A stretch of DNA of 64,000 bases from Palsa-1447 sp964414785 (GTDB taxonomy: Bacteria > Verrucomicrobiota > Verrucomicrobiia > Opitutales > Opitutaceae), in the NCBI GenBank assembly GCA_964414785.1, contig CAYPXZ010000004.1, positions 84,037 through 148,036 of the forward strand. Reading direction: 5' to 3'. Of this stretch, positions 25,295 through 34,238 are shown piece by piece; position 1 is the stretch's first letter, and every line of letters starts with the position of its first letter. The notes beneath the pieces are model-generated. The model was given only the letters and a program-made list of their open reading frames with translations, did no database searches and was not told where the DNA came from. The translations under genes and the position numbers were made by a program.

Positions 25295-25912
25295 ATGCTG
25301 AGCGTCCTCAAACATCCCCTGGCCGAGCATATCATCACGCACTTGCGCGACAGGACGACGAAGCCGGCCACCTTCCGGACCCTTGCCTACCAGCTCACGC
25401 TGATGCTCGCGATCGACGCGACCCGCGACCTCGCGACCGAGGAGAAGATGGTCGAGACGCCCCTCGAGAGCACGCCCGGCCGGGTCCTCTCGACCCAGCC
25501 GATCGTCGTCGTCGCCATCCTCCGCGCGGGCGTCTCGATGGTCCAGCCCTTCCTCGACGTCTTCCCCGACGTGAGCGTCGGATACGTCGGCCTCGAGCGC
25601 GACCATGTCACCGCCGTCGCGAGGAGCTACTACTGCAAGCTGCCCCCGTTGGAGGGGCGCAGGGTCTTTGTCGTCGACCCGATGCTGGCGACCGGGGGAT
25701 CCGCCGCGCAGGCGCTCGAGGTCGTCAAGCGCAGCGGCGCCGTCGCCCCGCGCCTGGTCTGCATCATCGCTGCCCCGGAGGGCGTCGCCGAGGTGGCCAC
25801 GCGCCACCCGGACGCCTCCGTCCACATCGGCGTCCTCGACCGCGCGCTCAACGACAGGAAGTACATCCTGCCGGGCCTCGGCGACTTCGGCGACCGCCTC
25901 TACGGCACGTAA
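25295..25912 (+). CDS. upp: Uracil phosphoribosyltransferase
   Basis: 205 aa, the usual length. Converts uracil and PRPP to UMP. The N-terminal LKHPLAEHIITHLRDRTTKP aligns with Upp, as do VAILRAGVSMVQPFLDVFP, the PRPP-binding loop FVVDPMLATGGSAAQAL and the C-terminal uracil-binding ILPGLGDFGDRLYGT. Highly confident. The gene is 8 bp after the deoxyribosyltransferase-like gene and ends 3 bp before the convergent DUF481 gene. Confidence 0.96.
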   Translation: MLSVLKHPLAEHIITHLRDRTTKPATFRTLAYQLTLMLAIDATRDLATEEKMVETPLESTPGRVLSTQPIVVVAILRAGVSMVQPFLDVFPDVSVGYVGLERDHVTAVARSYYCKLPPLEGRRVFVVDPMLATGGSAAQALEVVKRSGAVAPRLVCIIAAPEGVAEVATRHPDASVHIGVLDRALNDRKYILPGLGDFGDRLYGT

Positions 25913-25914
25913 GG

Positions 25915-26988
25915 CTAGTTCGCGGAGGGCTGGGCCCCCCAGGTCAGGATGAGCCTCGTGAAGTAGAGCGTCTCCATCTTGTCGACCCCGCCGACCGGCC
26001 TGCTGTAATAGTTGTTGGCGACGCCCGTGCTGAGCTTCCACAGCGACTTCGTGAGGGGGATCTCGTATCCGATCTCGTGGTTGATCACGAAATTGCCCAT
26101 GTCGCGGAACGTCGGGTCAAAGGACACCTTGTCGCTCAGCTGGGAGCTGTTCTTGAACTTGCGCATGTACTCGAACCCGACATCCGCGCCGGTTTCACTC
26201 AGGGGCGGCCCCTTGCCCGACGCGTACTGGTCATACCGGTAGGAAAGACCCACGCGTCCCGTGATCTGCTCGTCCTTCTGCTTTACGAAGTCATAGCCAA
26301 CGCCGCTCGCCGCGATGTCGTACAGGGTGATGAAATTGACCCGGTCGAACCCGCCCTCGTCGCGCACATACCAGGACCGGTTGGGCTTGTAGGTGTCGGC
26401 ATAGTCGACCCCGGCCTTGAACTGGTCCGCGGAGACGTCGTTGTTGACCTCCTGGCGGGTGTAGGCCGTGTAGTACTGGAAGGTGTCGTTGGGCCCGGTC
26501 AGCTTCGCCTTGAAGTGGTAGCTCGTGGAGAGCTGCCTCTCGGTGCCCGTCCTGCCGTTGACGTCGCCCCCTGCCTCAAAGCTCCATTTGCGCCGGAGCG
26601 CCACGAGATCGGGGTCCTCCTGGCCCGCGGCCCACGAGGCCGACACGTTGCTCACCGCGCAGTCGATGGAATGCGTCGGGTTTGAAACCTGGAGCCTGTT
26701 CGGCGCGGTCGACGTGACGACGCCGACGACGCGCGAGCCGTCCGCGAGCCTTACCGCCACGGGGCGGTCGGTCGTGATCGAGGTCACCAGGGCCTGCTTC
26801 ACCTCTATCTTCCCGGCGTAGTCGGTCTCGATCGTAATCACCCCTCCGTGGATGCTCGTGATCTTGCCGACCTCGCGCGCCCCGTTCTTGGTCTCGACGA
26901 TGTCGGCATGGATCTGCGCCGCGCAGAATAGAATTGCACAGAAGAGGGGCCGCAGAAGGTGTGGGGATATCTTGGCTATTTTCATCAT
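25915..26988 (-). CDS. DUF481 outer-membrane-type protein (copy 1)
   Basis: 357 aa. A signal peptide (PLFCAILFCAAQIHA) is followed by an N-terminal ~110-residue module with DIVETKNGAREVGKITSIHG and AVRLADGSRVVGVV strands, then the DUF481 beta-barrel-like region (KWSFEAGGDVNGRTGTERQL, YYTAYTRQEVNNDVSADQFK, and alternate strands to the C-terminus FTRLILTWG). This is the YdiY-type family, predicted beta barrel of the outer membrane. A tandem ATG at 26985/26988 makes the start unclear; no ribosome-binding site is visible. It is the divergent twin of the gene at 27394, with which it shares module order and many motifs. Confidence 0.8.
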   Translation of the reverse strand: MMKIAKISPHLLRPLFCAILFCAAQIHADIVETKNGAREVGKITSIHGGVITIETDYAGKIEVKQALVTSITTDRPVAVRLADGSRVVGVVTSTAPNRLQVSNPTHSIDCAVSNVSASWAAGQEDPDLVALRRKWSFEAGGDVNGRTGTERQLSTSYHFKAKLTGPNDTFQYYTAYTRQEVNNDVSADQFKAGVDYADTYKPNRSWYVRDEGGFDRVNFITLYDIAASGVGYDFVKQKDEQITGRVGLSYRYDQYASGKGPPLSETGADVGFEYMRKFKNSSQLSDKVSFDPTFRDMGNFVINHEIGYEIPLTKSLWKLSTGVANNYYSRPVGGVDKMETLYFTRLILTWGAQPSAN

Positions 26989-27303
26989 GTCGTCGACTTA
27001 CGGACCTGACGCTCACGCGATTGATCCGGAAAGCTTTTTGGATTTGTTTTTGTTTTTTTGAGTGAGAACCCGTTCACCATCACGTTCCGATTTGCCAGCA
27101 CTTTTTCCAGGATCCGGGAAATTCCTTAGAGATCGCGCCCCAAGGACCCAGGAACGGCCGAACCGTTTCCCCCGGATAGGGTCGAGGTGGCCCTCCCAAG
27201 GTCTATGAAGAACCGAACCCCAAATGCCCCGTGGTCCGCGGGGCACTCCCGGAAACCTCGGAAACATCCTTGAGCAGGGCTGTCCCCCGACCTCGGCGAA
27301 AGG

Positions 27304-27326
27304 AACCCCCCGCCGAGCGGGGGGTT
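27304..27326. other. Perfect GC-rich hairpin
   Basis: AACCCCCCGC-CGA-GCGGGGGGTT, 10 bp stem and a 3-nt loop. It lies in the region between divergent genes, not after a gene, so it is not an ordinary gene terminator. On the plus strand it is followed by GTTATC rather than a T run. It could end a short leftward or rightward RNA, or be structure in the 5' region. Confidence 0.5.
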
Positions 27327-27363
27327 GTTATCAATTGACAACGTTTGCAATGCAACTGATTAA
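27327..27363 (+). promoter_or_regulatory. Candidate promoter with overlapping near-palindrome
   Basis: A consensus -35 TTGACA at 27335-27340 is followed 17 bp later by a weak -10 (GATTAA, 27358-27363), 30 bp ahead of the ATG at 27394. The -35 sits inside a 16-bp near-palindrome GTTATCAATTGACAAC (27327-27342, 14 of 16 positions symmetric), so a repressor could compete with RNA polymerase. Confidence 0.45.
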
Positions 27364-27393
27364 CGCCGTCCCTTTTTTCGCAAGATACCCAAC

Positions 27394-28434
27394 ATGAACA
27401 TAACCCGACTCCTACAAGGCCTTATCGCCCTCTCCATCGTCGCCCTCGGCGCCTCCTCACTGTCCGCCGATGTCGTTGAGACAAAAGACGGTTCCCGCAT
27501 CGTGGGAAAAGTCTCAAAGATCGATGCGGGAACGATTACGGTGACAACAGGTTATGCCGGCGACATCGCGATCAAGCAGTCCGAGGTGACGGCCATTACG
27601 ACCGACGCCCCGGTCGCCGTGCGCCTTACGGACGGAACCCGCATCGAGGGCAGAGTCTCGGGCGCCTCGGGCGCTCTGCAGGTGGCCGGGATCGACGGAA
27701 CCATCAGCACCCAGGTCTCCCGGGTCGCCGCCTCATGGGAGGCGGGCGGCACGGACCCACAGGTCGCCGCGCTCCAAAGGAAGTGGAGCTACGAGGCCCA
27801 TGTCGACGTGTCCGGCACCTCGGGCAACAAGAGCCAGCTGGGGACCGCGGCGGGGCTTCGCGCCACGCTCACGGGCCCGAACGACGTCCTGATGTTCTAC
27901 ACCTCGTACGACCGGCAGGTCACCGAGGGGCAGAAGTCGGCCGACCAGTACAAGGCGGGCGTCGACTACTCGAACAACTTCTCGGGCGGCAGCTCCTGGT
28001 TCGTGCGCGACGAGGGAGGGTTTGACCGCGTCATGGGCATCAAGTTCTACGACGTGGCCGCGGCCGGCTACGGCTTCGACGTCCTCAAGGCCCCGAACGA
28101 GACCCTGACGGCGCGCGCCGGCGTCTCGTTCCGCGACGACACCTACGCGAACCCCCTGACCCCGAACGTGAACGCGGCGGGCCTGGACTTCGAAATCAAC
28201 CATGCCGCGAAGTTCGGCACCTCGAGCCTCGTCAACCGCATCTCGATCGTGCCCGCGTTCAGCAACTTCTCCAACTTCACCCTCACCCACGAGAGCTTCT
28301 TCGAGATCCCGACGGCCAATCCCAACTGGAAGCTGCGCCTGGGCGTCAACAACGACTACAACAGCCGCCCTGGCACCGGGTTGAAGAAGCTCGACACTGG
28401 CTATTTCACGCGTCTCGTGCTCGACTGGCAGTGA
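27394..28434 (+). CDS. DUF481 outer-membrane-type protein (copy 2)
   Basis: 346 aa. Signal peptide (LLQGLIALSIVALGASSLSA) then the same N-terminal module as its neighbour: DVVETKDGSRIVGKVSKIDA, AVRLTDGTRIEGRV; then a DUF481 barrel-like part starting KWSYEAHVDVSGTSG with FYTSYDRQVTEGQKSADQYK, YSNNFSGGSSWFVRDEGGFD and a C-terminal LDTGYFTRLVLDWQ ending in aromatic-rich strands. Ends in W-Q, near the Phe/Trp terminus favoured by BAM substrates. Together with the divergent copy it looks like a duplicated, diverged outer-membrane pair. No known ligand. Confidence 0.82.
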   Translation: MNITRLLQGLIALSIVALGASSLSADVVETKDGSRIVGKVSKIDAGTITVTTGYAGDIAIKQSEVTAITTDAPVAVRLTDGTRIEGRVSGASGALQVAGIDGTISTQVSRVAASWEAGGTDPQVAALQRKWSYEAHVDVSGTSGNKSQLGTAAGLRATLTGPNDVLMFYTSYDRQVTEGQKSADQYKAGVDYSNNFSGGSSWFVRDEGGFDRVMGIKFYDVAAAGYGFDVLKAPNETLTARAGVSFRDDTYANPLTPNVNAAGLDFEINHAAKFGTSSLVNRISIVPAFSNFSNFTLTHESFFEIPTANPNWKLRLGVNNDYNSRPGTGLKKLDTGYFTRLVLDWQ

Positions 28435-28474
28435 TCGAAGCGCCGCTCACGCCGTGCGGCACACCACGAAACCC

Positions 28475-30643
28475 ATGAAGCAGACGCCCACGTCCGCCCA
28501 CGTCTGGAAGTTCTTCCGGACCGGCGGCATCGACCAGGTCGCGCTCGAGACCGGCGCCGACCTGCTCGCCCTCGGCGAGCTCGACCAGGAGCTGTGGGTC
28601 GCGCTCAGCTGCCCCGTGAAAGGCCTGGAGCTCGACGAGCGCACCCTGGGGTTGATCGACACGGACGGCGACGGCCGGATCGGCGTCCCCGAGGTCCTCG
28701 CCGCGGTCACGTGGGCCGGCACCCGCCTGGCCGATGCCGGCGATCTCCTCAAGGGGGCCGACGGCCTGCCCCTCTCCTCCATCAATGCGGCGACCCCCGA
28801 GGGCCAGCTGCTCGTCGCGGCGGCCCGGCAGATCCTCAGGGGCATCGGCAGGGAGGAGGCGAAGGAGGTGACGGTCGCCCAGGCTGCGGACACCGCAAGG
28901 ATCTTCGCGGCCAGCCCCCTCAACGGCGACGGCATCATCCCCGCGGCCGCGACGGCCGAGCCGGGCACCCAGGCCCTCATCAAGGACATCATCGCCTGCG
29001 TCGGGGGGGCCCGGCGCAGGTCGGACGAGGAGGGGGTCACCGTCGAGAAGATCGACTCCTTCTTCGCCCAACTCGCGGCCTACGGGGCCTGGTCCGAGAA
29101 GAAGGCCGCCCTCGAGGTGGCGCTCCTGGGGAACGCAACGGAGGCGGCCTTCGACGCGATCAAGGCCGTCCGCGCCAAGGTCGACGACTATTTTGCGCGC
29201 TGCCAGTTCGCCGCGTTCGACGCCCGCGCCTCCGGGGCGCTCAACCGCGACCAGGCGGAATACCTGCCCATCGTCGCCAAGGACCTCAGGCTTTCCGGCG
29301 AGGAGCTGGCGGGATTCCCGCTGGAGCACATCGAGGCCGACAGGCCCCTCGCGCTTCTGGAGGGCGTCAACCCCGCGTGGGCGGTCGGGCTTCGCGCCCT
29401 GCACCGGAAGGCGGTCGTGCCCACCTGGGGTGAGGGCAAGACCTTCCTGACCCTGGACGAGTGGGCGACCCTCAAGGGGAGGTTCGCGCCCTACGAGTCG
29501 TGGCTCGAGGAGAACGCCGGGCGCGCCGTCGAGAAGATTGGCCTCGCGCGCACGAAGGAGATCCTCGGCGGGTCGTCCCGCGCGTCGCTGGACGCCCTCG
29601 TTGGGCAGGACAAGGCGCTGGAGCCCCAGTTCAAGGCGATCAGCGACGTCGAGCGCCTCGCGCGCTACCACCGGGACCTGCGGACACTGCTGCACAACTT
29701 CGTCAACTTCGCCGATTTCTACTCGAGGGACCGCCACGCCGCCTTCCAGGCCGGCACGCTCTTCCTGGACAGCCGCTCGACCGAGTTGTGCCTGCGGGTG
29801 GACGGCGTGAGCCCGCTGGCGGCGATGAGCAAGTTCTATGTCGCGTACTGCAGCTGCACGCGCGCCGGCGGCGGTGCCACCATGACGATCGCGGCGTGCT
29901 TCACCCAGGGCGCGAGCGACTACCTCTTCGTCGGGCGCAACGGCGTCTTCTACGACCGCCAGGGAAACCTCTGGTACGCGGTCGTAACGAGCATCGTGGA
30001 CAATCCGATCAGCATCCACCAGGCGTTCTGGGCGCCGTACAAGAAGTTCATCCGGTTCGTCGAGGAGCAGATGGCCAAGCGGGCGGCGGCGGCGGACGCC
30101 GACGCGAGCTCGAGGCTCGCCGCGGCCGCCCCGGACAAGGCGAAGCCCGAGCCCAGGAAGTTCGACCTGGCGCTCGTCACCGGGATCGGCGTCGCCATCG
30201 GGTCCATCGGCACGTTCTGCGCCGCCGTGTTCGCCAAGTTCGTGGAGCTCCCCAGCTGGCAGGTGCCGGTGATCCTGATCGGGCTCCTCCTGGTCATCTC
30301 GCTGCCCTCGATGTTCATCGCCAAGCTCAAGCTGCGCCAGCGCACGCTGGGTCCGATCCTCGAGGGCAACGGCTGGGCGATCAACGGGCGCATGAAGGTC
30401 AACATCCCCCTGGGGAGGACGCTCACGAAGGTCGCGACCCTCCCGGCCAACGCACGGCGCTCGCTCGACGACCCCTACGAGGACAAGGAGGCGCGGCGCC
30501 AGCGCCGGATCGCGCTCCTCGTCCTGGCCCTCGCCGTCCTGGCGGCGGCCGCGGCCTGGACGCGCGTGGACCACAACCGCCGGGGCCGCTATTTCTGGGA
30601 GGATTCGCCCGCGGCGGTGCGCACGGGCGAGCCGGCGAAGTAG
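28475..30643 (+). CDS. Large membrane protein with one EF-hand, function unknown
   Basis: 722 aa. Residues 62-73 form a canonical EF-hand loop, DTDGDGRIGVPE, so Ca2+ binding is likely. The large N-terminal region (1-560) is soluble and acidic. It is followed by two adjacent membrane helices at about 565-615 (LALVTGIGVAIGSIGTFCAA and PVILIGLLLVISLPSMFIA) and one more near 680-700 before a short C-terminus. There is no signal peptide, so the large domain is probably cytoplasmic. I recall similar EF-hand-containing proteins in several phyla but no assigned role. The frame also opens at GTG 28454; ATG 28475 was preferred. Confidence 0.75.
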   Translation: MKQTPTSAHVWKFFRTGGIDQVALETGADLLALGELDQELWVALSCPVKGLELDERTLGLIDTDGDGRIGVPEVLAAVTWAGTRLADAGDLLKGADGLPLSSINAATPEGQLLVAAARQILRGIGREEAKEVTVAQAADTARIFAASPLNGDGIIPAAATAEPGTQALIKDIIACVGGARRRSDEEGVTVEKIDSFFAQLAAYGAWSEKKAALEVALLGNATEAAFDAIKAVRAKVDDYFARCQFAAFDARASGALNRDQAEYLPIVAKDLRLSGEELAGFPLEHIEADRPLALLEGVNPAWAVGLRALHRKAVVPTWGEGKTFLTLDEWATLKGRFAPYESWLEENAGRAVEKIGLARTKEILGGSSRASLDALVGQDKALEPQFKAISDVERLARYHRDLRTLLHNFVNFADFYSRDRHAAFQAGTLFLDSRSTELCLRVDGVSPLAAMSKFYVAYCSCTRAGGGATMTIAACFTQGASDYLFVGRNGVFYDRQGNLWYAVVTSIVDNPISIHQAFWAPYKKFIRFVEEQMAKRAAAADADASSRLAAAAPDKAKPEPRKFDLALVTGIGVAIGSIGTFCAAVFAKFVELPSWQVPVILIGLLLVISLPSMFIAKLKLRQRTLGPILEGNGWAINGRMKVNIPLGRTLTKVATLPANARRSLDDPYEDKEARRQRRIALLVLALAVLAAAAAWTRVDHNRRGRYFWEDSPAAVRTGEPAK

Positions 30644-30718
30644 GCGGGGGGCGGGGCCCCTCGCTCGCGTCTTTACATGCAGGGGGGCCGGCGATTGCCT
30701 CGGGGCGAGCCCGACCCG

Positions 30719-31636
30719 ATGAACACCCCCGTGCAACGCCCTCCCCTGCTGGTCGCCGACCGATGGAAGGACTTCCAGCTCATGGACTGCGGCGAGGGAA
30801 TGAAGCAGGAGCGCTGGGGCCCCTACACGCTCGTCAGGCCCGACCCCCAGGTCCTCTGGCCGAGGCAGGGGGTCGCCCCCGGGGCCCGGTGGGAGCACTG
30901 GGACGGGTTCTACCACCGCAGCGAGTCCGGTGGCGGCCGGTGGGAATTCCGGCGGCCCCTGCCCGACCACTGGGAGGTCCGCTATGACGCGCTGGGGCTC
31001 ACCTTCAAGATCCGCCCCACATCGTTCAAGCACACGGGACTTTTCCCCGAGCAGGCGGTGAACTGGGACTGGATTCACTCGACGATCAAGGGGGCGGGGC
31101 GGCCCGTCAGCGTGCTGAACCTGTTCGGGTACACGGGGGCCGCCACCTGCGCCGCCGCCGCCGCGGGCGCCTCGGTCTGCCACGTCGACGCGGCCGACGG
31201 CATGGTCAAGTGGTGCAAGGAGAACGCGGCCCTGAGCGGGCTCGAGGACAAGCCCATCCGCTACATTGCGGACGACTGCCTGAAGTTCGTCCGGCGCGAG
31301 GTAAAGCGCGGGCGCCGCTACGACGCGGTCATCATGGATCCCCCGACCTACGGCCGCGGCAGCACGGGGGAACTCTGGCGCCTTGAGGACCACCTCTGGG
31401 ACCTCCTGCAGGAGTGCAGGGCCCTCCTGACGGACGATCCCCTCTTCTTCCTGATCAACGCCTACACGGCCAGGCTCTCGCCGACGGTCGTCGCGAACCT
31501 GCTTTCCCAGCTGCTCCGGGACGTCCCCGGGACCCTGGCGGCGGGCGAGGTGGGCCTGCCCGTCCACCGCGACGGCAAGGTCCTGCCCTGCGGGATCTAC
31601 GGCCGGTGGGAGGCGTCGCGCCCCGCCAAGACCTGA
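30719..31636 (+). CDS. Class I SAM-dependent methyltransferase (RlmI/RlmK-like)
   Basis: 305 aa. The SAM-binding motif VLNLFGYTGAATCAAAAAGA is near residue 140, the acidic loop VCHVDAADGMVKW follows, and the catalytic region is AVIMDPPTYGRGSTGELW (the DPP-x-Y/F type used by RlmI and similar rRNA cytosine/guanine methyltransferases). The N-terminal 120 residues (RWKDFQLMDCGEGMKQERWG) resemble the family's beta domain rather than a full PUA domain. Substrate is probably rRNA, but the enzyme could modify other RNA. The GTG/ATG choice: ATG 30719 is preferred over ATG 30677 for lack of conservation in the extra 14 residues. Confidence 0.85.
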   Translation: MNTPVQRPPLLVADRWKDFQLMDCGEGMKQERWGPYTLVRPDPQVLWPRQGVAPGARWEHWDGFYHRSESGGGRWEFRRPLPDHWEVRYDALGLTFKIRPTSFKHTGLFPEQAVNWDWIHSTIKGAGRPVSVLNLFGYTGAATCAAAAAGASVCHVDAADGMVKWCKENAALSGLEDKPIRYIADDCLKFVRREVKRGRRYDAVIMDPPTYGRGSTGELWRLEDHLWDLLQECRALLTDDPLFFLINAYTARLSPTVVANLLSQLLRDVPGTLAAGEVGLPVHRDGKVLPCGIYGRWEASRPAKT

Positions 31637-31646
31637 TTTAACCGCC

Positions 31647-32375
31647 ATGCCCTCATTCTCCGACTCCTACTACGACCGCGCCGGGGCCCTCCTCGCGCGC
31701 GCCCGCGAAACCAACGCACCCGCCATCTCGCGCCTCGCCCCGGTCATCGGGCAATCGATCGCGCGCGGGGGCGTCGTCCACACCTTCGGCAGCGGCCACA
31801 GCGAGCTCATCTCGCGCGAGATCATCGGGCGCGCCGGGGGCCTGGTCTGCGTGACGGGGATCATCGACCCGACGGGCGGATTCATCGAGAACCTCCCGGG
31901 GTACGGGACGAAGCTCGTCGAGCGCTACGACAGGCAGTACCAGCTCGTCCCCGGGGAAACCGTCATCGTCATCTCCAACTCGGGCAAGAACGCGTCGCCG
32001 ATCGACGTGGCGCTCTACGCCAAGGCCAAGGGACTCACGGTCGCCGCCCTCACGTGCCTGGCGATGTCCAAGGCCACGCCGTCGCAGCATCCGTCGGGCA
32101 ACCGCCTCTTCGAGGTCGCCGACCACGTCCTGGACAACGGCGGCGTCCCGGGCGATGCGATCGTCGAGCTGGGCGACGGCCTCTGCGCCGGACCCACGTC
32201 GACGCTGATCGGGTGCTCGGTGCTCAACTGGCTCATGCTCTCCGTCATGGAGTGGCTCAAGGCGAACGGTCACCCGCTTCCCGTTCTCCAGAGCCAGAAC
32301 CTGCCGGGCGCCATCGAGCACAACCGCGAGGTGGCGCTGCGCTACCGGGGGCGCCTGAGCCGCCAGCTGGCCTGA
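31647..32375 (+). CDS. SIS-domain phosphosugar isomerase-like protein
   Basis: 242 aa. The SIS-fold phosphosugar-binding motif is HTFGSGHSELISREIIGRAG near residue 45 and VIVISNSGKNASPIDVALYA near residue 112, followed by VPGDAIVELGDG and PTSTLIGCSVLNWLMLSV. It resembles a bacterial amino-sugar SIS clade. A role in N-acetylglucosamine or similar catabolism is probable because the next gene, 9 bp downstream, encodes a BadF/NagK-like kinase. The mRNA is likely shared with that kinase. Confidence 0.85.
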   Translation: MPSFSDSYYDRAGALLARARETNAPAISRLAPVIGQSIARGGVVHTFGSGHSELISREIIGRAGGLVCVTGIIDPTGGFIENLPGYGTKLVERYDRQYQLVPGETVIVISNSGKNASPIDVALYAKAKGLTVAALTCLAMSKATPSQHPSGNRLFEVADHVLDNGGVPGDAIVELGDGLCAGPTSTLIGCSVLNWLMLSVMEWLKANGHPLPVLQSQNLPGAIEHNREVALRYRGRLSRQLA

Positions 32376-32383
32376 CCCTCGCC

Positions 32384-33271
32384 ATGGCCTGGAAGATCGG
32401 AGTGGACGGAGGGGGGACGAAGACCGAGTGCATCCTGGTCGACCCCTCGGGCGCTATCGCCGCCCGCCACACAGCCCCGGGCTGCAGCCCGAGCCTTGTC
32501 GGGGCCGCCCGCGCCCGGGAGATTGCCGCGCAGGCCCTCGGCGCCGTGAGGGCCGGGCACCCGGGGGCGGTCATATCCTCCACGCTCCTTTGCATGGCGG
32601 GAAGCCGATCGTTCTGGAGGGAGTTCGGCGACTCGCTCGCGGGCTTCGGGGCGCTGTCGACGGTCGACGACTCGGTTCCCGTCCTCGAACTTGCGACGCG
32701 TGGCGGGCCGGGCCTCGTCCTGCATGCCGGCACCGGTTCGTTCGTCGCCTCGCGGACGCCGGACGGCGCCGTCCATTACGCCGGCGGGATCGGCTGGCGG
32801 TTTGGCGACGAGGGAAGTGGCTATGACCTGGGCAGGCGGGCGATCGCGCGGGCGCTCCTGGAACTACAGGGATGGGCCCCGCCCTCCGGGCTCGGGCCCC
32901 TCGTGCGCGAGCGCACCGGCCAGTCGACCGCGGCCACGGTGGCGGGGTATTTCTACGGGGACCCGGCGACCAACAACGGGGTCGCGGCGCTTGCGCCCGA
33001 GGTCCTCAGGCTGGCCGGCGCGGGCGACACCGCCGCCGGCGAGGCGGTGTCGGCGTCGGTGCTCAAGCTCCTCTCCCTGGCCGTATCGGTCACGGGCCAG
33101 CTCTTCCCGGGCAAGCTCCCCGCCTCGTTCCACGCCGGCGTCAGCGGCCACATCCTCAACCATCCCTATTCCTACGGGATCCTGACCGGCCGGGCGCCGT
33201 TTCCGCTCGCGCGTATCACCGAGACGCCGATCGAGGGCGTGAGGCTCCTGATTGCGCGGACCGCGGTCTAG
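32384..33271 (+). CDS. BadF/BadG/BcrA-type ATPase, probable N-acetylglucosamine kinase
   Basis: 295 aa of the ASKHA fold. Phosphate-1 motif is GVDGGGTKTECILVDPSG; phosphate-2 is GLVLHAGTGSFVASRTPDG; adenosine motif GGIGWRFGDEGSGYDLGRRA is the mark of the NagK-like BadF family; then FHAGVSGHIL near the C-terminus. It should phosphorylate GlcNAc or a related sugar. It lies 8 bp after the SIS-domain gene on the same strand; the pair could convert an amino sugar to a phosphosugar and then isomerise or process it. Confidence 0.85.
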   Translation: MAWKIGVDGGGTKTECILVDPSGAIAARHTAPGCSPSLVGAARAREIAAQALGAVRAGHPGAVISSTLLCMAGSRSFWREFGDSLAGFGALSTVDDSVPVLELATRGGPGLVLHAGTGSFVASRTPDGAVHYAGGIGWRFGDEGSGYDLGRRAIARALLELQGWAPPSGLGPLVRERTGQSTAATVAGYFYGDPATNNGVAALAPEVLRLAGAGDTAAGEAVSASVLKLLSLAVSVTGQLFPGKLPASFHAGVSGHILNHPYSYGILTGRAPFPLARITETPIEGVRLLIARTAV

Positions 33272-33277
33272 GGGAGC

Positions 33278-34150
33278 TCAGCCGAAGAGCCGGGACGGGT
33301 AGTGTCCCTTTCGGACGAGTTCCGCGATGGCCTCCACGACGCGCGGCCTGTCCTCGCGGTAGGTCACGCCGAACCAGGTGTCCTCGCTCGAGAGGACCTC
33401 CACGGAGGCCTCGCCCCGGGAAACCAGGTCCGAGACGGCGGTGGGAAGGAAGTACTCGGCCTTCGGGTCCCCGCCTCGCTCCTCGAGAAAGGCCCGTAGG
33501 CCCGTGCCGAGGCCCGCAAACAGGGCGGGCGTGAAGCCCCAGAAGTTCATCGAGACGATCTCTGTTCCCGTGAACCGGCGGCCGGGGCCCACGTCCCCGC
33601 GGGAGATCGCCCGCTCCTCGGTGATCGAGGCGAGCTCGCCGCCCTCGACCCGGCAGACCCCGCGGGAGACCGTGCCGTTCTCCGACAGGGTGTTGGCGAG
33701 GCGGAAGCCCACGATCGCGAACCGCGCGTCACGCGCCCCGGCGAGGAATGTCGAGAGGCGGGTGAAGGCCGCCGCCCCGTAGAAGTCGTCGGCGTTGATG
33801 ACGGCAAAGGGCCCGCGGACGGCGTCGCGGGCGCACCACACCGCGTGGCCCGTGCCCCACGGCTTCTCCCTTGCCGCTGGGACGCTGCACCCCTCGGGGA
33901 GGTCCGCGGCCGACTGGTAGACAAAGCTGACCGCGATCCTCCCGGCGTATTTCGCCGTCACGGCGGACCTGAAGGCCCCCTCGAACTCCTTTCTTATGAC
34001 GAAGACGACCGCCCCGAACCCGGCGCGTATCGCGTCAAACACCGCGTAGTCGAGCACCGTCTCGCCCGAAGGACCCACCGGGTCGATCTGCTTGAGTCCG
34101 CCGTAGCGGGATCCCATGCCTGCGGCGAGGACAAGGAGCGTGGGGGCCAT
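33278..34150 (-). CDS. Sugar-phosphate nucleotidyltransferase
   Basis: 290 aa. The NTP-transferase signature is at the N-terminus (LLVLAAGMGSRYGGLKQIDP) with the VINADDFYGAAAF metal/sugar site and GFRLANTLSENGTVSRGVCR. The C-terminal part DTWFGVTYREDRPRV is common in this family. It probably forms an NDP-sugar; the sugar is not evident. It converges on the BadF-type kinase, with 6 bp between stops, and its start is divergent from asparaginase by 88 bp. Confidence 0.88.
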   Translation of the reverse strand: MAPTLLVLAAGMGSRYGGLKQIDPVGPSGETVLDYAVFDAIRAGFGAVVFVIRKEFEGAFRSAVTAKYAGRIAVSFVYQSAADLPEGCSVPAAREKPWGTGHAVWCARDAVRGPFAVINADDFYGAAAFTRLSTFLAGARDARFAIVGFRLANTLSENGTVSRGVCRVEGGELASITEERAISRGDVGPGRRFTGTEIVSMNFWGFTPALFAGLGTGLRAFLEERGGDPKAEYFLPTAVSDLVSRGEASVEVLSSEDTWFGVTYREDRPRVVEAIAELVRKGHYPSRLFG

Positions 34151-34238
34151 TTAACTGGAACACGCCCCAAACGCGGGCGGGCGTCAAGAGCTCCATGCGC
34201 GGCTAGACAGCCGAAGGGGCGGGGGCCATGGTGGGGCC

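Larger units (their letters stand above)
26989..27393. other. Divergent intergenic region between the two DUF481 genes
   Basis: 405 bp, AT-richer near both starts. It contains T-rich runs at 27040-27060, a TGCCCCG/CGGGGCA hairpin at about 27229-27249, a perfect 10-bp hairpin at 27304-27326 and a promoter-like near-palindrome at 27327-27342. No ORF longer than an off-frame reading is supported. It should carry both promoters. Confidence 0.6.

Noticed and set aside
28406..31648. Very long minus-strand open frame (1,080 codons)
   Set aside because: It is antisense to the EF-hand, methyltransferase and neighbouring genes; its translation is Arg/Gly/Ala/Asp-rich without motifs, as expected from high-GC shadow frames.
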